Below the pieces are notes generated by a model that saw only the letters and a list, made by a program, of their open reading frames with translations, was not told the origin of the DNA and did no database searches. From the NCBI RefSeq assembly GCF_000612585.1, contig NZ_JFCA01000003.1:62001-126000 (forward strand): 64,000 bases of DNA, read 5' to 3'. The translations under genes and the position numbers were made by a program. The stretch's first letter is position 1, and each line of letters starts with the position of its first letter. Shown one piece after another: positions 1-8,500 of this stretch. This DNA is from Pseudomonas sp. CHM02 (lineage in GTDB: Bacteria; Pseudomonadota; Gammaproteobacteria; Pseudomonadales; Pseudomonadaceae).

Positions 1-57
1 GCCGAAGCCCTGCGCGCGTCCATGGAAAAACGCCTCCCGAATTTCTGCGGCAAATAA
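1..57 (+). CDS. C-terminal end of an upstream gene, possibly enoyl-CoA hydratase (partial)
   Basis: Frame 1 is open from the window edge to TAA at 55-57 and gives 18 residues ending in MEKRLPNFCGK. A tail of the form F/M-x-EKR-x-P-x-F is common at the C-terminus of enoyl-CoA hydratase/isomerase proteins, and the next gene is an acyl-CoA dehydrogenase, so a beta-oxidation-type partner fits. The fragment is too short to be certain; the family call is inference. Confidence 0.45.
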   Translation, partial: AEALRASMEKRLPNFCGK

Positions 58-84
58 CAACAACACCTTCGAACAGGTAGCGCC

Positions 85-1245
85 ATGAATTTCCAGCTCA
101 GCCAAGAACAAGACATGTTGGTGGACGCGGTACGCAGTTTTGTTGCCAAGGAATTACTGCCCTTCGAGGAGGCGGTGGACCGTGCCGATGAGGTCTCGCC
201 CGAGCTGGCTGCGCAGATTCGCGACAAGGCGATCGCCGCCGGTTTCTACGCCTTCAACATGCCGGAAGAGGTGGGTGGCGGTGGCCTGGATTACCTGTCC
301 CAGGCCCTGATCGAGCGGGAGTTGTCCAAGGTCTCGTGGGCGCTGCATGTGTTTGTCGCGCGGCCGTCCAAGATCCTGATGGCGTGTACGGGATCACAGA
401 TTGGCGACTACCTGTTGCCGTGTGTGCAAGGCAAGAAAATCGACTGTTTTGCCCTCACCGAACCCGGCGCCGGTTCCGACGCCAACGCCATCAAGACCCG
501 CGCCGTGCGCAGTGGCGACGACTTCGTGATCAATGGCAGCAAGCACTTCATCAGCCACGCCGGGCACGCCGATTTCGCCATTGTGTTCGCGGTCACCGAT
601 ACCTACGAACACAACGGTCGGCAACGCAATGCCGTGACTTCGTTCCTGGTCGATCGCGGCACGCCCGGCATGACCATCCGCCGTGGCCCCAAGTGCGTGA
701 GCAACCGTGGCTACCACACCTATGAAATGTTCTTCGACGACTGCCGCGTGCCGGCCTCCAAAGTGCTGGGCGAAGTGGGCAAGGGCTGGGAGGTGGCCAA
801 CGCCTGGCTCTCCGCCGGCCGCGTGATGGTTGCCGCCAACTGTGTCGGCCAGGCTCAGCGCGCGCTGGATGTATCGCTGCAATGGGCGGCGGACCGCAAA
901 CAGTTCGGCCAGCCCATCGGCACTTATCAAGGCGTGAGCTTCAAGCTTGCGGACATGGCCACGCAGATCCGCGCAGCTGAACTGCTGACCCTGCACACCG
1001 CCTGGAAAATGGATCAGGGCAGTATGACCGACGGCGAAGCCGGCATGGCCAAGTTGTTTGCCAGTGAAACCCTGGGCAAGGTCGCTGACGAGGCGGTGCA
1101 GATTTTTGGCGGCATGGGCTTGATGGATGAAGGGCCGGTGGAGCGCATTTGGCGCAATGCACGGATCGAGCGGATCTGGGAAGGCACGTCGGAAATCCAG
1201 CGCCATATCATCGCCCGTGAACTGTTGCGGCCGCTGTTGCGCTGA
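85..1245 (+). CDS. Acyl-CoA dehydrogenase
   Basis: 386 residues, normal length for the FAD-dependent acyl-CoA dehydrogenase family, which introduces an alpha-beta double bond into acyl-CoA and passes electrons to ETF. The N-terminal helical domain is followed by the FAD-contacting beta region (CFALTEPGAGSDA near residue 130, then NGSKHFISHAGHAD) and the C-terminal helical bundle with DRKQFGQPIG and IFGGMGLMDEGP. The conserved WEGTSEIQR near residues 365-373 carries the Glu usually acting as catalytic base. It opens a plus-strand operon: 18 bp separate it from the acyl-CoA synthetase. The acyl substrate cannot be told from sequence; the neighbouring decarboxylase and peptide-type importer suggest an amino-acid-derived or small branched acyl group. 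Confidence 0.93.
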   Translation: MNFQLSQEQDMLVDAVRSFVAKELLPFEEAVDRADEVSPELAAQIRDKAIAAGFYAFNMPEEVGGGGLDYLSQALIERELSKVSWALHVFVARPSKILMACTGSQIGDYLLPCVQGKKIDCFALTEPGAGSDANAIKTRAVRSGDDFVINGSKHFISHAGHADFAIVFAVTDTYEHNGRQRNAVTSFLVDRGTPGMTIRRGPKCVSNRGYHTYEMFFDDCRVPASKVLGEVGKGWEVANAWLSAGRVMVAANCVGQAQRALDVSLQWAADRKQFGQPIGTYQGVSFKLADMATQIRAAELLTLHTAWKMDQGSMTDGEAGMAKLFASETLGKVADEAVQIFGGMGLMDEGPVERIWRNARIERIWEGTSEIQRHIIARELLRPLLR

Positions 1246-1263
1246 TCGGCGCGGAGAACGCTT

Positions 1264-3372
1264 ATGTCCCAGGTTATTCGCGACAACCTCAAGCGCCTGC
1301 TGGCGCCCCGGCACCTGGCTTTCGTGGGCGGGCGCAGCATGGCGCGCGCGCTCAAGCGCTGCGCCGGTGGCGGGTTCGCCGGGCCGATGTGGCTGGTCAA
1401 TCCGCAGCATGACAGCCTCGACGGTATTCCCTGCGTGCGCAGCATCGCCGACCTGCCGTGCGGCCCGGATGCGGTGTTTATCGCCACCAACCGTGAACTG
1501 ACGCTTACCTGCGTGGCTGAACTCGCTGCCATCGGCACCGGTGGCGCCATCTGCTATGCCTCGGGCTTTGCCGAAACCGGCGCCAGTGGGGCGGCGCTGC
1601 AACAACAGTTGTTACACGCCGCAGGCGAGATGGCCTTGCTTGGCCCCAACTGCTACGGCCTGCTCGACTACCTGCACAGCTCGGCACTCTGGCCGGTGGC
1701 CCATGGCGGCAAGGCGGTGGAGAAGGGTGTGGCGGTGCTGACCCAGAGCGGCAACTTTGCCTACAACCTGTCGATGAGCGACCGTTCGCTGCCGGTGGCC
1801 TACATGGCCTCGGTGGGTAACCAGGCGCAATTGGGCGTTGCCGAATTGATGGATGTGCTGCTCGATGAGCCGCGCGTTACCGCGATCGGCCTGCACCTTG
1901 AAGGCTTGAAGAACGTGCCGGGGTTTGCCCGTGCAGCGCACAAGGCGCTGGAGAAAGGTATCCCGATTATCGCGCTGAAAACTGGCGTTTCGCAGATCGG
2001 TGCCGAGCTGGCCTTGAGTCACACCAGTTCGTTGTCCGGCTCCGATGCGTTGTACGACAGCTTGTTTGCGCGGCTCGGTGTGATCCGCGTCAGCGGGCCA
2101 GTGAGTTTTGTCGAAACCCTGAAAGCCGCAGCGTGCGGCAATCTTCCTGGGGGCAATAGCCTGATTGCGTTGGCCTGTTCCGGTGGCGATGCGGGGCTGA
2201 TTGCCGACTATGCCGAACGCAATCATCTGGCCCTGCCCAAGCTCGATGAAGGCCAGCGCACTGAACTGGCGCAGGTGTTGCCCAGCTACGCCAACCTGGT
2301 CAACCCGCTGGATTTCACCACGGCCATCTGGGGCAACCGTGAAGCCCTCGATGCCATGCTCGACACCGCCCTGCGCACCCGTGCCGATGCGGCGATGCTG
2401 GTGCTGGATTACCCCGCCGACTTCACGGGCGAGCGCAAGGAGTGCGACCTGCTATTGGAACTGTTCTGCGACGCGCTGAGTCGCCATGGCAAGACCGGGT
2501 TTGTCACCTCGGCCTTTCCCGAGCTGCTGCCGGCCCATGCCCGTGAGCGCCTGCATGCCCACGGTATTGCAGCGTTGCAAGGCGTGGAGGACGCGCTGGC
2601 GGCGTGGGGGCGGATTGCCGACTACCAGGACAACCGTCGCGTATTGCTGGAGCGCGGCGAATCGGTCCTCGAACCCTTGTGCCCTCGGAGCCTGCCAGGC
2701 AGCGGTGAGGTCCTCGACGAATGGGCCTCCAAGCAAGCCCTGCGGGCGTTCGGCCTGACCACGCCAGCCGGAGTGCTGAGTACACCAGGAAGGGCGATCA
2801 GCGATGCAGAGCTGCTGGGTTATCCCTTGGTGCTCAAAGCGGTCAGCGCGCAATTGCCGCATAAAACCGAAGCCGGTGCCGTGGTACTGAACCTACAGAA
2901 CGGCATGGCCCTGAGCACCGCACTTGAGCAGATGCGCGAGCACATCGCCGCTTATGCGCCGCACGTCGCCTTCGATCAACTGCTGCTGGAATCCATGGCG
3001 GCGCCACCGTTGGCGGAGTTGATCGTGGGCATCAAGCGCGAAAACGACTTCGGCCTGGCCTTGGTGATCGGCGCCGGCGGCATCCTGGTGGAGCTGCTCA
3101 AGGACAGCCGCAGCCTGCTGCTGCCGACCACCGACAGTGCTATCCGCAACGCCTTGCTCAGCCTGCGCAGCGCGGCATTGCTGCAAGGCTTTCGTGGTCG
3201 CGACAGGGTGGATATGGACGCACTGGTGGCAGCGATTCGTGCAGTAGCCGACTACGCCTGTGCCAACGCCGGGCAGTTGCTCGAGCTGGACGTGAACCCA
3301 TTGTTGGTCAATGCCCGAGGCGCCACGGCGGTCGATGCGTTGATTCGTCTAGGAGATGAACATGCAAGATAA
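1264..3372 (+). CDS. Acetate--CoA ligase (ADP-forming) family, fused alpha-beta protein
   Basis: 702 residues, the usual size of the fused NDP-forming acyl-CoA synthetases that interconvert acyl-CoA + ADP + Pi and free acid + ATP + CoA. The order is N-terminal CoA-binding Rossmann domain (about residues 5-130, with GPNCYGLLDY), succinyl-CoA-ligase-like domains with the phospho-His region ALSHTSSLSGSDALYD near residue 255, and a C-terminal ATP-grasp domain from about residue 490 (YPLVLKAVSAQLPHKTEAGAV, then GAGGILVELLKD). GGAGAACGC precedes the ATG. The 3' end overlaps the start of the next gene, so translation is probably coupled. Together with the upstream dehydrogenase it would activate or release an acid as CoA ester; the substrate is unknown. 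Confidence 0.9.
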   Translation: MSQVIRDNLKRLLAPRHLAFVGGRSMARALKRCAGGGFAGPMWLVNPQHDSLDGIPCVRSIADLPCGPDAVFIATNRELTLTCVAELAAIGTGGAICYASGFAETGASGAALQQQLLHAAGEMALLGPNCYGLLDYLHSSALWPVAHGGKAVEKGVAVLTQSGNFAYNLSMSDRSLPVAYMASVGNQAQLGVAELMDVLLDEPRVTAIGLHLEGLKNVPGFARAAHKALEKGIPIIALKTGVSQIGAELALSHTSSLSGSDALYDSLFARLGVIRVSGPVSFVETLKAAACGNLPGGNSLIALACSGGDAGLIADYAERNHLALPKLDEGQRTELAQVLPSYANLVNPLDFTTAIWGNREALDAMLDTALRTRADAAMLVLDYPADFTGERKECDLLLELFCDALSRHGKTGFVTSAFPELLPAHARERLHAHGIAALQGVEDALAAWGRIADYQDNRRVLLERGESVLEPLCPRSLPGSGEVLDEWASKQALRAFGLTTPAGVLSTPGRAISDAELLGYPLVLKAVSAQLPHKTEAGAVVLNLQNGMALSTALEQMREHIAAYAPHVAFDQLLLESMAAPPLAELIVGIKRENDFGLALVIGAGGILVELLKDSRSLLLPTTDSAIRNALLSLRSAALLQGFRGRDRVDMDALVAAIRAVADYACANAGQLLELDVNPLLVNARGATAVDALIRLGDEHAR

Positions 3373-4969
3373 AACCCTGACCGGCGGCCAGGCCCTGGTG
3401 CGGTTGCTGGCCAATTACGGCGTCGACACAGTGTTTGGCATCCCCGGCGTACACACCCTGGAGCTGTACCGCGGCTTGCCTGGCAGTGGCATTCGCCATG
3501 TGCTCACGCGCCATGAGCAGGGCGCCGGTTTCATGGCCGATGGGTATGCACGGGTCAGCGGCAAGCCGGGGGTGTGCTTTGTGATCACCGGCCCCGGCGT
3601 GACCAATGCCGCAACGGCCATCGGCCAGGCCTACGCCGATTCGATCCCGCTGCTGGTGATTTCCAGTGTCAATCACACGGCAAGCCTTGGCAAAGGCTGG
3701 GGCAGCCTGCATGAAACCCAGGACCAGCGCGCGATCACCGCACCGATCACCGCGTTCTCGGCTGTAGCGCTGAGCACCGAGGATTTGCCCGAACTGGTCG
3801 CCCGTGCATACGCGGTGTTCGACAGTGAGCGACCACGCCCGGTGCATATCTCGGTGCCGCTGGACGTGTTGGCCGCAGCGATCAAGCGCGACTGGAGCAA
3901 CGAAGTGGTGCGTCGCCCGGGTCGTGGCCTGCCGTCGGCGGAAGCCTTGGACGAGGCCGCGGCCAGGCTCTCGGCCGCCAAGCGGCCGATGATCATTGCC
4001 GGTGGTGGCGCGCTGGCGGCAGGCGAGGCGTTGCAGCGCTTGAGCACGCAATTGGCGGCGCCGTTCTTCACCAGCGTGGCCGGCAAGGGGTTACTCCCGA
4101 TCGATGACCCGCTGAATGCCGGTTCCACCCTGTGCATCGAACCCGGCTGGCAGCTGATCGGCGAGGCGGATGTGGTGCTCGCAGTGGGCACGGAAATGGC
4201 CGACACCGACTATTGGCGCGAGCGTTTGCCCCTCGGCGGCGAGCTGTTGCGGGTGGACATCGACCCGCGCAAGTTCAATGATTTCTACCCCTGTAGCGTG
4301 GCGCTGCACGGCGATGCCCGGCAGACCGTACAGGCCTTGTCGGGACGCCTGCCGTCCAGCCCGCGCAACGCCGATGCCGCCGGCGCGAAAGTGTCGGCGT
4401 TGCTGCAGGCGGTCGAGTTGGGTCACGGCCCCTTGCAGTCGATTCACCAAGCGATTCTAGACCGCATCGAAGCCGAGCTTCCGGCCAACGCCTTTATCAG
4501 CAGTGACATGACCCAGTTGGCCTACACCGGCAACTACGCCTACCGCAGTCGTGCCCCACGCAGCTGGCTGCATCCCACCGGCTACGGCACCTTGGGCTAT
4601 GGCCTGCCGGCGGGTATCGGCGCCAAGTTCGGTGCGCCGCAACGTCCCGGTTTAGTGTTGGTCGGCGATGGTGGTTTTCTCTATACCGCCCAGGAACTGG
4701 CCACCGCCGTGGAGGAACTGGACAGCCCGCTGGTGGTGCTGCTGTGGAACAACGACGCCCTCGGCCAGATTCGCGATGACATGCTCAACCTGGACATCGA
4801 ACCCATCGGCGTGCTGCCACGCAACCCGAATTTCGCCCTGTTCGCCCAGGCGTTCGGCTGCACCGTGAACCAGCCCCGCAACCTGGACGAATTGCAGACG
4901 GACCTGCGCAACGCGTTCAAACGCAATGGCGTGACCTTGATCGAGCTGAAACATGCCTGTGCCTGTTGA
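3362..4969 (+). CDS. Thiamine-diphosphate decarboxylase, 5-guanidino-2-oxopentanoate decarboxylase (AruI)-like
   Basis: About 535 residues of the acetolactate synthase/pyruvate decarboxylase superfamily. The N-terminal Pyr domain has the cofactor-activating Glu in LTRHEQGAGFMADGYAR; a central Rossmann domain follows; the C-terminal PP domain has the ThDP/Mg motif GDGGFLYTAQEL...LLWNN. The overall wording (WGSLHETQDQRAITAPITAFS) is that of proteins annotated as AruI, which decarboxylates 2-ketoarginine in arginine transamination. I chose ATG 3362 over ATG 3356 because AGGAG at 3350-3354 lies only one base from the latter. It overlaps the previous gene by 11 bp. No arginine transaminase is nearby, so the substrate may be a different 2-oxo acid. 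Confidence 0.8.
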   Translation: MQDKTLTGGQALVRLLANYGVDTVFGIPGVHTLELYRGLPGSGIRHVLTRHEQGAGFMADGYARVSGKPGVCFVITGPGVTNAATAIGQAYADSIPLLVISSVNHTASLGKGWGSLHETQDQRAITAPITAFSAVALSTEDLPELVARAYAVFDSERPRPVHISVPLDVLAAAIKRDWSNEVVRRPGRGLPSAEALDEAAARLSAAKRPMIIAGGGALAAGEALQRLSTQLAAPFFTSVAGKGLLPIDDPLNAGSTLCIEPGWQLIGEADVVLAVGTEMADTDYWRERLPLGGELLRVDIDPRKFNDFYPCSVALHGDARQTVQALSGRLPSSPRNADAAGAKVSALLQAVELGHGPLQSIHQAILDRIEAELPANAFISSDMTQLAYTGNYAYRSRAPRSWLHPTGYGTLGYGLPAGIGAKFGAPQRPGLVLVGDGGFLYTAQELATAVEELDSPLVVLLWNNDALGQIRDDMLNLDIEPIGVLPRNPNFALFAQAFGCTVNQPRNLDELQTDLRNAFKRNGVTLIELKHACAC

Positions 4970-4988
4970 CCTTTAGAGAGACAAGACC

Positions 4989-6575
4989 ATGAGCGAAAAC
5001 AACAACAAAATGACTCAAGCGATGCACCGAAGGGACTTCCTCAAACACAGCGCCGTGGCCGGTGCGGTGGCTGCCGCGTTTTCCATGGGGCTGCCGTTGC
5101 AGGCCTTTGCCGCAGAGGTCACGCCCAAACCTGGCGGCGTACTGCGCCTGGGCCTGGCCGGTGGCAGCACCACCGATTCGCGTGACCCCGGCTCCTGGGT
5201 CGATACGTTCACCTTTGTCGGCTTTTCGGCGGTGTACAACACCCTCACGGAAATCGCGGTGGACGGCAGTGCGATTCCCGAATTGGCCGAACGGTTTGAA
5301 TCCACGCCCGATGCGCGGGTGTGGACCTTCCACTTGCGCCCCGGCGTGACCTTTCACAATGGCAAGAGCCTGACCGCCGAAGACGTGGTGGCCTCGATCA
5401 ATCATCACCTGGACGCCAAGTCCACCTCGGCCGCCAAGACCGTGCTCGGCGATGTCGCCAGCGTCACGGCCAAAGGCACGGACGCGGTGGTGTTCGAGCT
5501 GCACTCGGGCAATGCCGATTTCGCCTATGTGGTCGCCGATTACCACTTGGTGATCATGCCGGCCAAGGACGGCAGCGCCGACTGGCAAGCCGGCGTAGGC
5601 ACGAGCGGCTATCGCCTGAAAAGCTTCGAGCCCGGTGTGCGCATGGACCTGGAGCGCAACCCCGACTACTGGAAACCCGGCCGTGCGCATTTCACCAGCG
5701 CCGAGCTGCTGGCCATTGCCGACGGCGCCGCGCGGGTCAACGCGCTGGTCACCGGGCAGGTGGATGTGATCAACAAGGTCGATCTGAAAACCGTGGCGCT
5801 GCTCAAGCGCAACCCCGGCTTGGTCATCGAAGAAACCAAGGGCGCCCAGCACTACACCTTCCCGATGCTGTGCGACAGCAACGCGTTCAAGAACAACGAC
5901 ATCCGCATGGCGATGAAGCACGCGATCAACCGTGAGACGCTTCTGGCCTCGGTGCTGCATGGCTACGGCCTGGTGGGCAACGACCATCCGATCCAGCCCG
6001 GCAGCCGCTTTATCAATAGCGCCCTGGAGCAACGTGCCTACGACCCGGACAAGTCACGCTTCTACCTGCGCCAGGCTGGTGTGGAGTCGCTCAAGGTGCG
6101 CCTGCAAGCCTCCGACGCCGCCTACACCGGCGCGGTGGATGCCTCGGTGCTGTTCAAGGAGCAGGCGCGCCAGGCCGGTATCGACATCGATGTGGTGCGC
6201 GAACCGGCCGACGGTTACTTCTCCAATGTGTGGATGAAGCAGCCATTCACCACCTCGTTCTGGTACAGCAGCCTGACCGCCGACCGCATGTTCAGCATCG
6301 GCTATGCCAAGGGCGCGGCCTGGAATGAAACCCACTGGGACAACCCGCGCTTCAACCAATTGCTCAACGCCGCCCGTGGCGAGATGAACGCGCCGCTGCG
6401 CCAGGAGATGTACAACGAAATGCAGGCGCTGTGCCGGGACGACGGCGGGGCGATTGTGCCGCTGTTTGCCAGCTCGGTGGCGGCGCGTTCGAACCGCGTG
6501 GCCCATGGCGCGCAGACCGCACCTTACGGCGAGTTGGACGGGTTGCGGTTGATCGAACGGTGGTGGCAGGCCTGA
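4989..6575 (+). CDS. ABC transporter periplasmic solute-binding protein, peptide/nickel (SBP_bac_5) family
   Basis: 528 residues, typical of DppA/OppA-type binding proteins. The N-terminus has a twin-arginine signal (RRDFLK about residue 14, then an Ala-rich hydrophobic stretch ending AFAAEV), so export is probably by Tat, as for several binding proteins of this family. Family features include the LRLGLAGGSTTDSRDP opening, GKSLTAEDVVASINHHL and VWTFHLRPGVTFHNG. It lies 19 bp after the decarboxylase and 132 bp before the two permeases and the ATPase of the same importer; the gap holds a REP inverted repeat. The ligand is unknown, but the operon suggests an acid or peptide degraded by the upstream enzymes. 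Confidence 0.92.
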   Translation: MSENNNKMTQAMHRRDFLKHSAVAGAVAAAFSMGLPLQAFAAEVTPKPGGVLRLGLAGGSTTDSRDPGSWVDTFTFVGFSAVYNTLTEIAVDGSAIPELAERFESTPDARVWTFHLRPGVTFHNGKSLTAEDVVASINHHLDAKSTSAAKTVLGDVASVTAKGTDAVVFELHSGNADFAYVVADYHLVIMPAKDGSADWQAGVGTSGYRLKSFEPGVRMDLERNPDYWKPGRAHFTSAELLAIADGAARVNALVTGQVDVINKVDLKTVALLKRNPGLVIEETKGAQHYTFPMLCDSNAFKNNDIRMAMKHAINRETLLASVLHGYGLVGNDHPIQPGSRFINSALEQRAYDPDKSRFYLRQAGVESLKVRLQASDAAYTGAVDASVLFKEQARQAGIDIDVVREPADGYFSNVWMKQPFTTSFWYSSLTADRMFSIGYAKGAAWNETHWDNPRFNQLLNAARGEMNAPLRQEMYNEMQALCRDDGGAIVPLFASSVAARSNRVAHGAQTAPYGELDGLRLIERWWQA

Positions 6576-6580
6576 CCCTT

Positions 6581-6654
6581 GAGCCGGCTTGCCGGCGATG
6601 GCGGACCGGAGGTTGGCGGTGATGCCGCTGGCCTCATCGCTGGCAAGCCAGCTC
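6581..6654. repeat. REP-type inverted repeat pair
   Basis: GAGCCGGCTTGCCGGCGATG at 6581-6600 and an inverted copy at 6635-6654 (18 of 20 bases match when reverse-complemented) are separated by 34 bp. The GGCTTGCC/GGCAAGCC core is that of Pseudomonas REP elements, which often sit as inverted doublets (REPINs) between genes. This one lies between the binding-protein gene and the permeases of one operon, where such hairpins commonly stabilise the upstream mRNA and lower expression of what follows. Confidence 0.8.
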
Positions 6655-6707
6655 CTGCATTAGGGCGGTGATGTCTTTGAACGCGTGCCCAGTCAAGGAA
6701 TCGCACG

Positions 6708-7667
6708 ATGAATAGCTTGTTGAAACTGGTCCTGCAACGCTTGGCCCTGGGTGTGCTGTCGTTGTTCGCTGTGTCGGTGATCATCTTCCTCGCCGTGGGC
6801 ATGTTGCCGGGGGATATTGCCCAGGCCATGCTCGGCCAGTCCGCCACCCCGGAAACCGTGGCGGCGTTCCGGGCACAGCTTGGCCTTGATTTGCCGCCGT
6901 TTACGCGCTTCGCGCAATGGCTGCTGCGGCTTCTGCACGGTGACCTGGGCGCCTCGCTGGCCAACCAGCGACCCATTGCCGAACTGATCGGGGCGCGGCT
7001 GGGCAACACCCTGAGCCTGGCCGCACTGGCAGCGCTGGTCTCGGTGCCTACGGCGCTGGTGCTGGGCATGCTGGCGGCGCTGTATCGCAACAGCTGGTTC
7101 GATCGCCTGCTCAATACCTCGGCGTTGAGCGCGGTGTCGTTCCCTGAGTTCTTCGTGGCCTACCTGCTGATCCTGGTGTTCTCGGTGAAACTCGGCTGGT
7201 TCCCGAGCCTGTCGAACCTGGCGCCGGATGCCACGTTCGGCACGATCCTGGAGCGCTCGGTATTGCCAGTCGCCACCCTGAGCCTGGTGGTGATCGCGCA
7301 GATGATGCGCATGACCCGCGCGTCGCTGATCAACCTGCTGGCCAGCCCGTATATCGAAATGGCCCGCCTCAAGGGCATCAGCCAATCGCGGATCATCTGG
7401 CGGCATGCACTGCCCAACGCACTGGCCCCCATCGTCAACGTGGTTGCGCTGAACCTGGCCTACCTGGTGGTGGGCGTGGTGGTAGTCGAGGTGGTGTTTG
7501 TCTATCCCGGTCTCGGCCAGTTGCTGGTGGATTCGGTGTCCAAGCGCGACATCCCGGTGGTGCAGGCCTGCAGCCTGGTCTTTGCCGCCACCTACATCCT
7601 GCTCAATACCGGGGCTGACGTGTTGTCCATCGCCAGCAACCCACGCCTGATGCATTCGAAGGGGTAG
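6708..7667 (+). CDS. ABC transporter permease, DppB/OppB type
   Basis: 319 residues with the six-helix layout of DppB/OppB permeases: a first membrane segment at the N-terminus (FAVSVIIFLAVGMLPGDIAQAML), a short periplasmic domain, then five helices. The EAA loop is visible as YIEMARLKGISQSRIIWRHALPNA near residue 215-238, the contact site for the ATPase. AAGGA precedes the ATG. It is followed after 3 bp by the second permease. It forms the inner-membrane channel for the substrate delivered by the binding protein encoded upstream. Confidence 0.93.
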   Translation: MNSLLKLVLQRLALGVLSLFAVSVIIFLAVGMLPGDIAQAMLGQSATPETVAAFRAQLGLDLPPFTRFAQWLLRLLHGDLGASLANQRPIAELIGARLGNTLSLAALAALVSVPTALVLGMLAALYRNSWFDRLLNTSALSAVSFPEFFVAYLLILVFSVKLGWFPSLSNLAPDATFGTILERSVLPVATLSLVVIAQMMRMTRASLINLLASPYIEMARLKGISQSRIIWRHALPNALAPIVNVVALNLAYLVVGVVVVEVVFVYPGLGQLLVDSVSKRDIPVVQACSLVFAATYILLNTGADVLSIASNPRLMHSKG

Positions 7668-7670
7668 CCC

Positions 7671-8498
7671 ATGAACCTGTTGAGTCAATTGGCCCGGGCG
7701 CCGTTGAGCGCCAAGTTCGGCCTGCTGGTCATTGTGTTGTACGTCGTGGTTGCGCTGTTCGCGCCGCTGCTGGCGCCTTATGGCGAAACCCAGGTGGTGG
7801 GCGAGGGCTTTGCGCCCTGGAGCGGCCAGTTCCTGCTGGGCACCGATAACCTGGGGCGCGACATGTTCAGCCGCCTGGTGTACGGCGCGCGCAACACCTT
7901 GGGCATCGCGTTCCTGACCACCACCCTGGCGTTTCTGCTCGGAGGCTTGAGCGGCCTGGTGGCGGCGATCAAGGGGGGCTGGATCGACCAGGGATTGTCG
8001 CGGGTGGTGGATATCCTCATGGCCATTCCGCAGCTGATCTTTGCCTTGCTGATTCTGAGCGTGGTAGGCACCAATGCCACGTCGCTGGTGCTGGTGATTG
8101 CGCTGCTGGATTCGACGCGGGTGTTTCGTCTGTCCCGTGCCGTGGCGATGACCGTGGTGGTGCAGGACTTTGTCGAAGCCGCACGCCTGCGCGGTGAAGG
8201 CTTGTGGTGGCTGGTCAGCCGCGAAGTATTGCCCAACGCCGCCGCGCCACTGATTGCCGAATTCGGCCTGCGTTTCTGCTTTGTGTTCCTGTTTATCAGC
8301 GCGCTGTCGTTCCTCGGCCTGGGCATTCAGCCACCCACCGCTGACTGGGGCAGCATGGTGCGCGACAACGCGGTGCTGATCACCTTCGGCGACATCAGCC
8401 CGCTGCTGCCGGCCCTGGCGGTGGCGCTGATCACCGTCAGCGTGAATTTTGTCGTCGACTGGATGCTGCACAAATCCAGCGGCCTGAAGGAGTGTTGA
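7671..8498 (+). CDS. ABC transporter permease, DppC/OppC type
   Basis: 275 residues, DppC/OppC family. It begins with a cytoplasmic segment and first helix (KFGLLVIVLYVVVALFAPLLAPYGE), then the family motif LGTDNLGRDMFSRLVYGAR near residue 60 and an EAA loop around DFVEAARLRGEGLWWLVSREVLPNA. The C-terminus has FLGLGIQPPTADWGSMV, also diagnostic. It is the heterodimer partner of the DppB-like permease 3 bp upstream, and its stop lies 2 bp before the ATG of the ATPase gene. Confidence 0.93.
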   Translation: MNLLSQLARAPLSAKFGLLVIVLYVVVALFAPLLAPYGETQVVGEGFAPWSGQFLLGTDNLGRDMFSRLVYGARNTLGIAFLTTTLAFLLGGLSGLVAAIKGGWIDQGLSRVVDILMAIPQLIFALLILSVVGTNATSLVLVIALLDSTRVFRLSRAVAMTVVVQDFVEAARLRGEGLWWLVSREVLPNAAAPLIAEFGLRFCFVFLFISALSFLGLGIQPPTADWGSMVRDNAVLITFGDISPLLPALAVALITVSVNFVVDWMLHKSSGLKEC

Positions 8499-8500
8499 GG

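Noticed and set aside
8492..8500. GTG start for the ABC ATPase
   Set aside because: It lies within the ribosome-binding GAAGGAG region; ATG 8501 has correct spacing.
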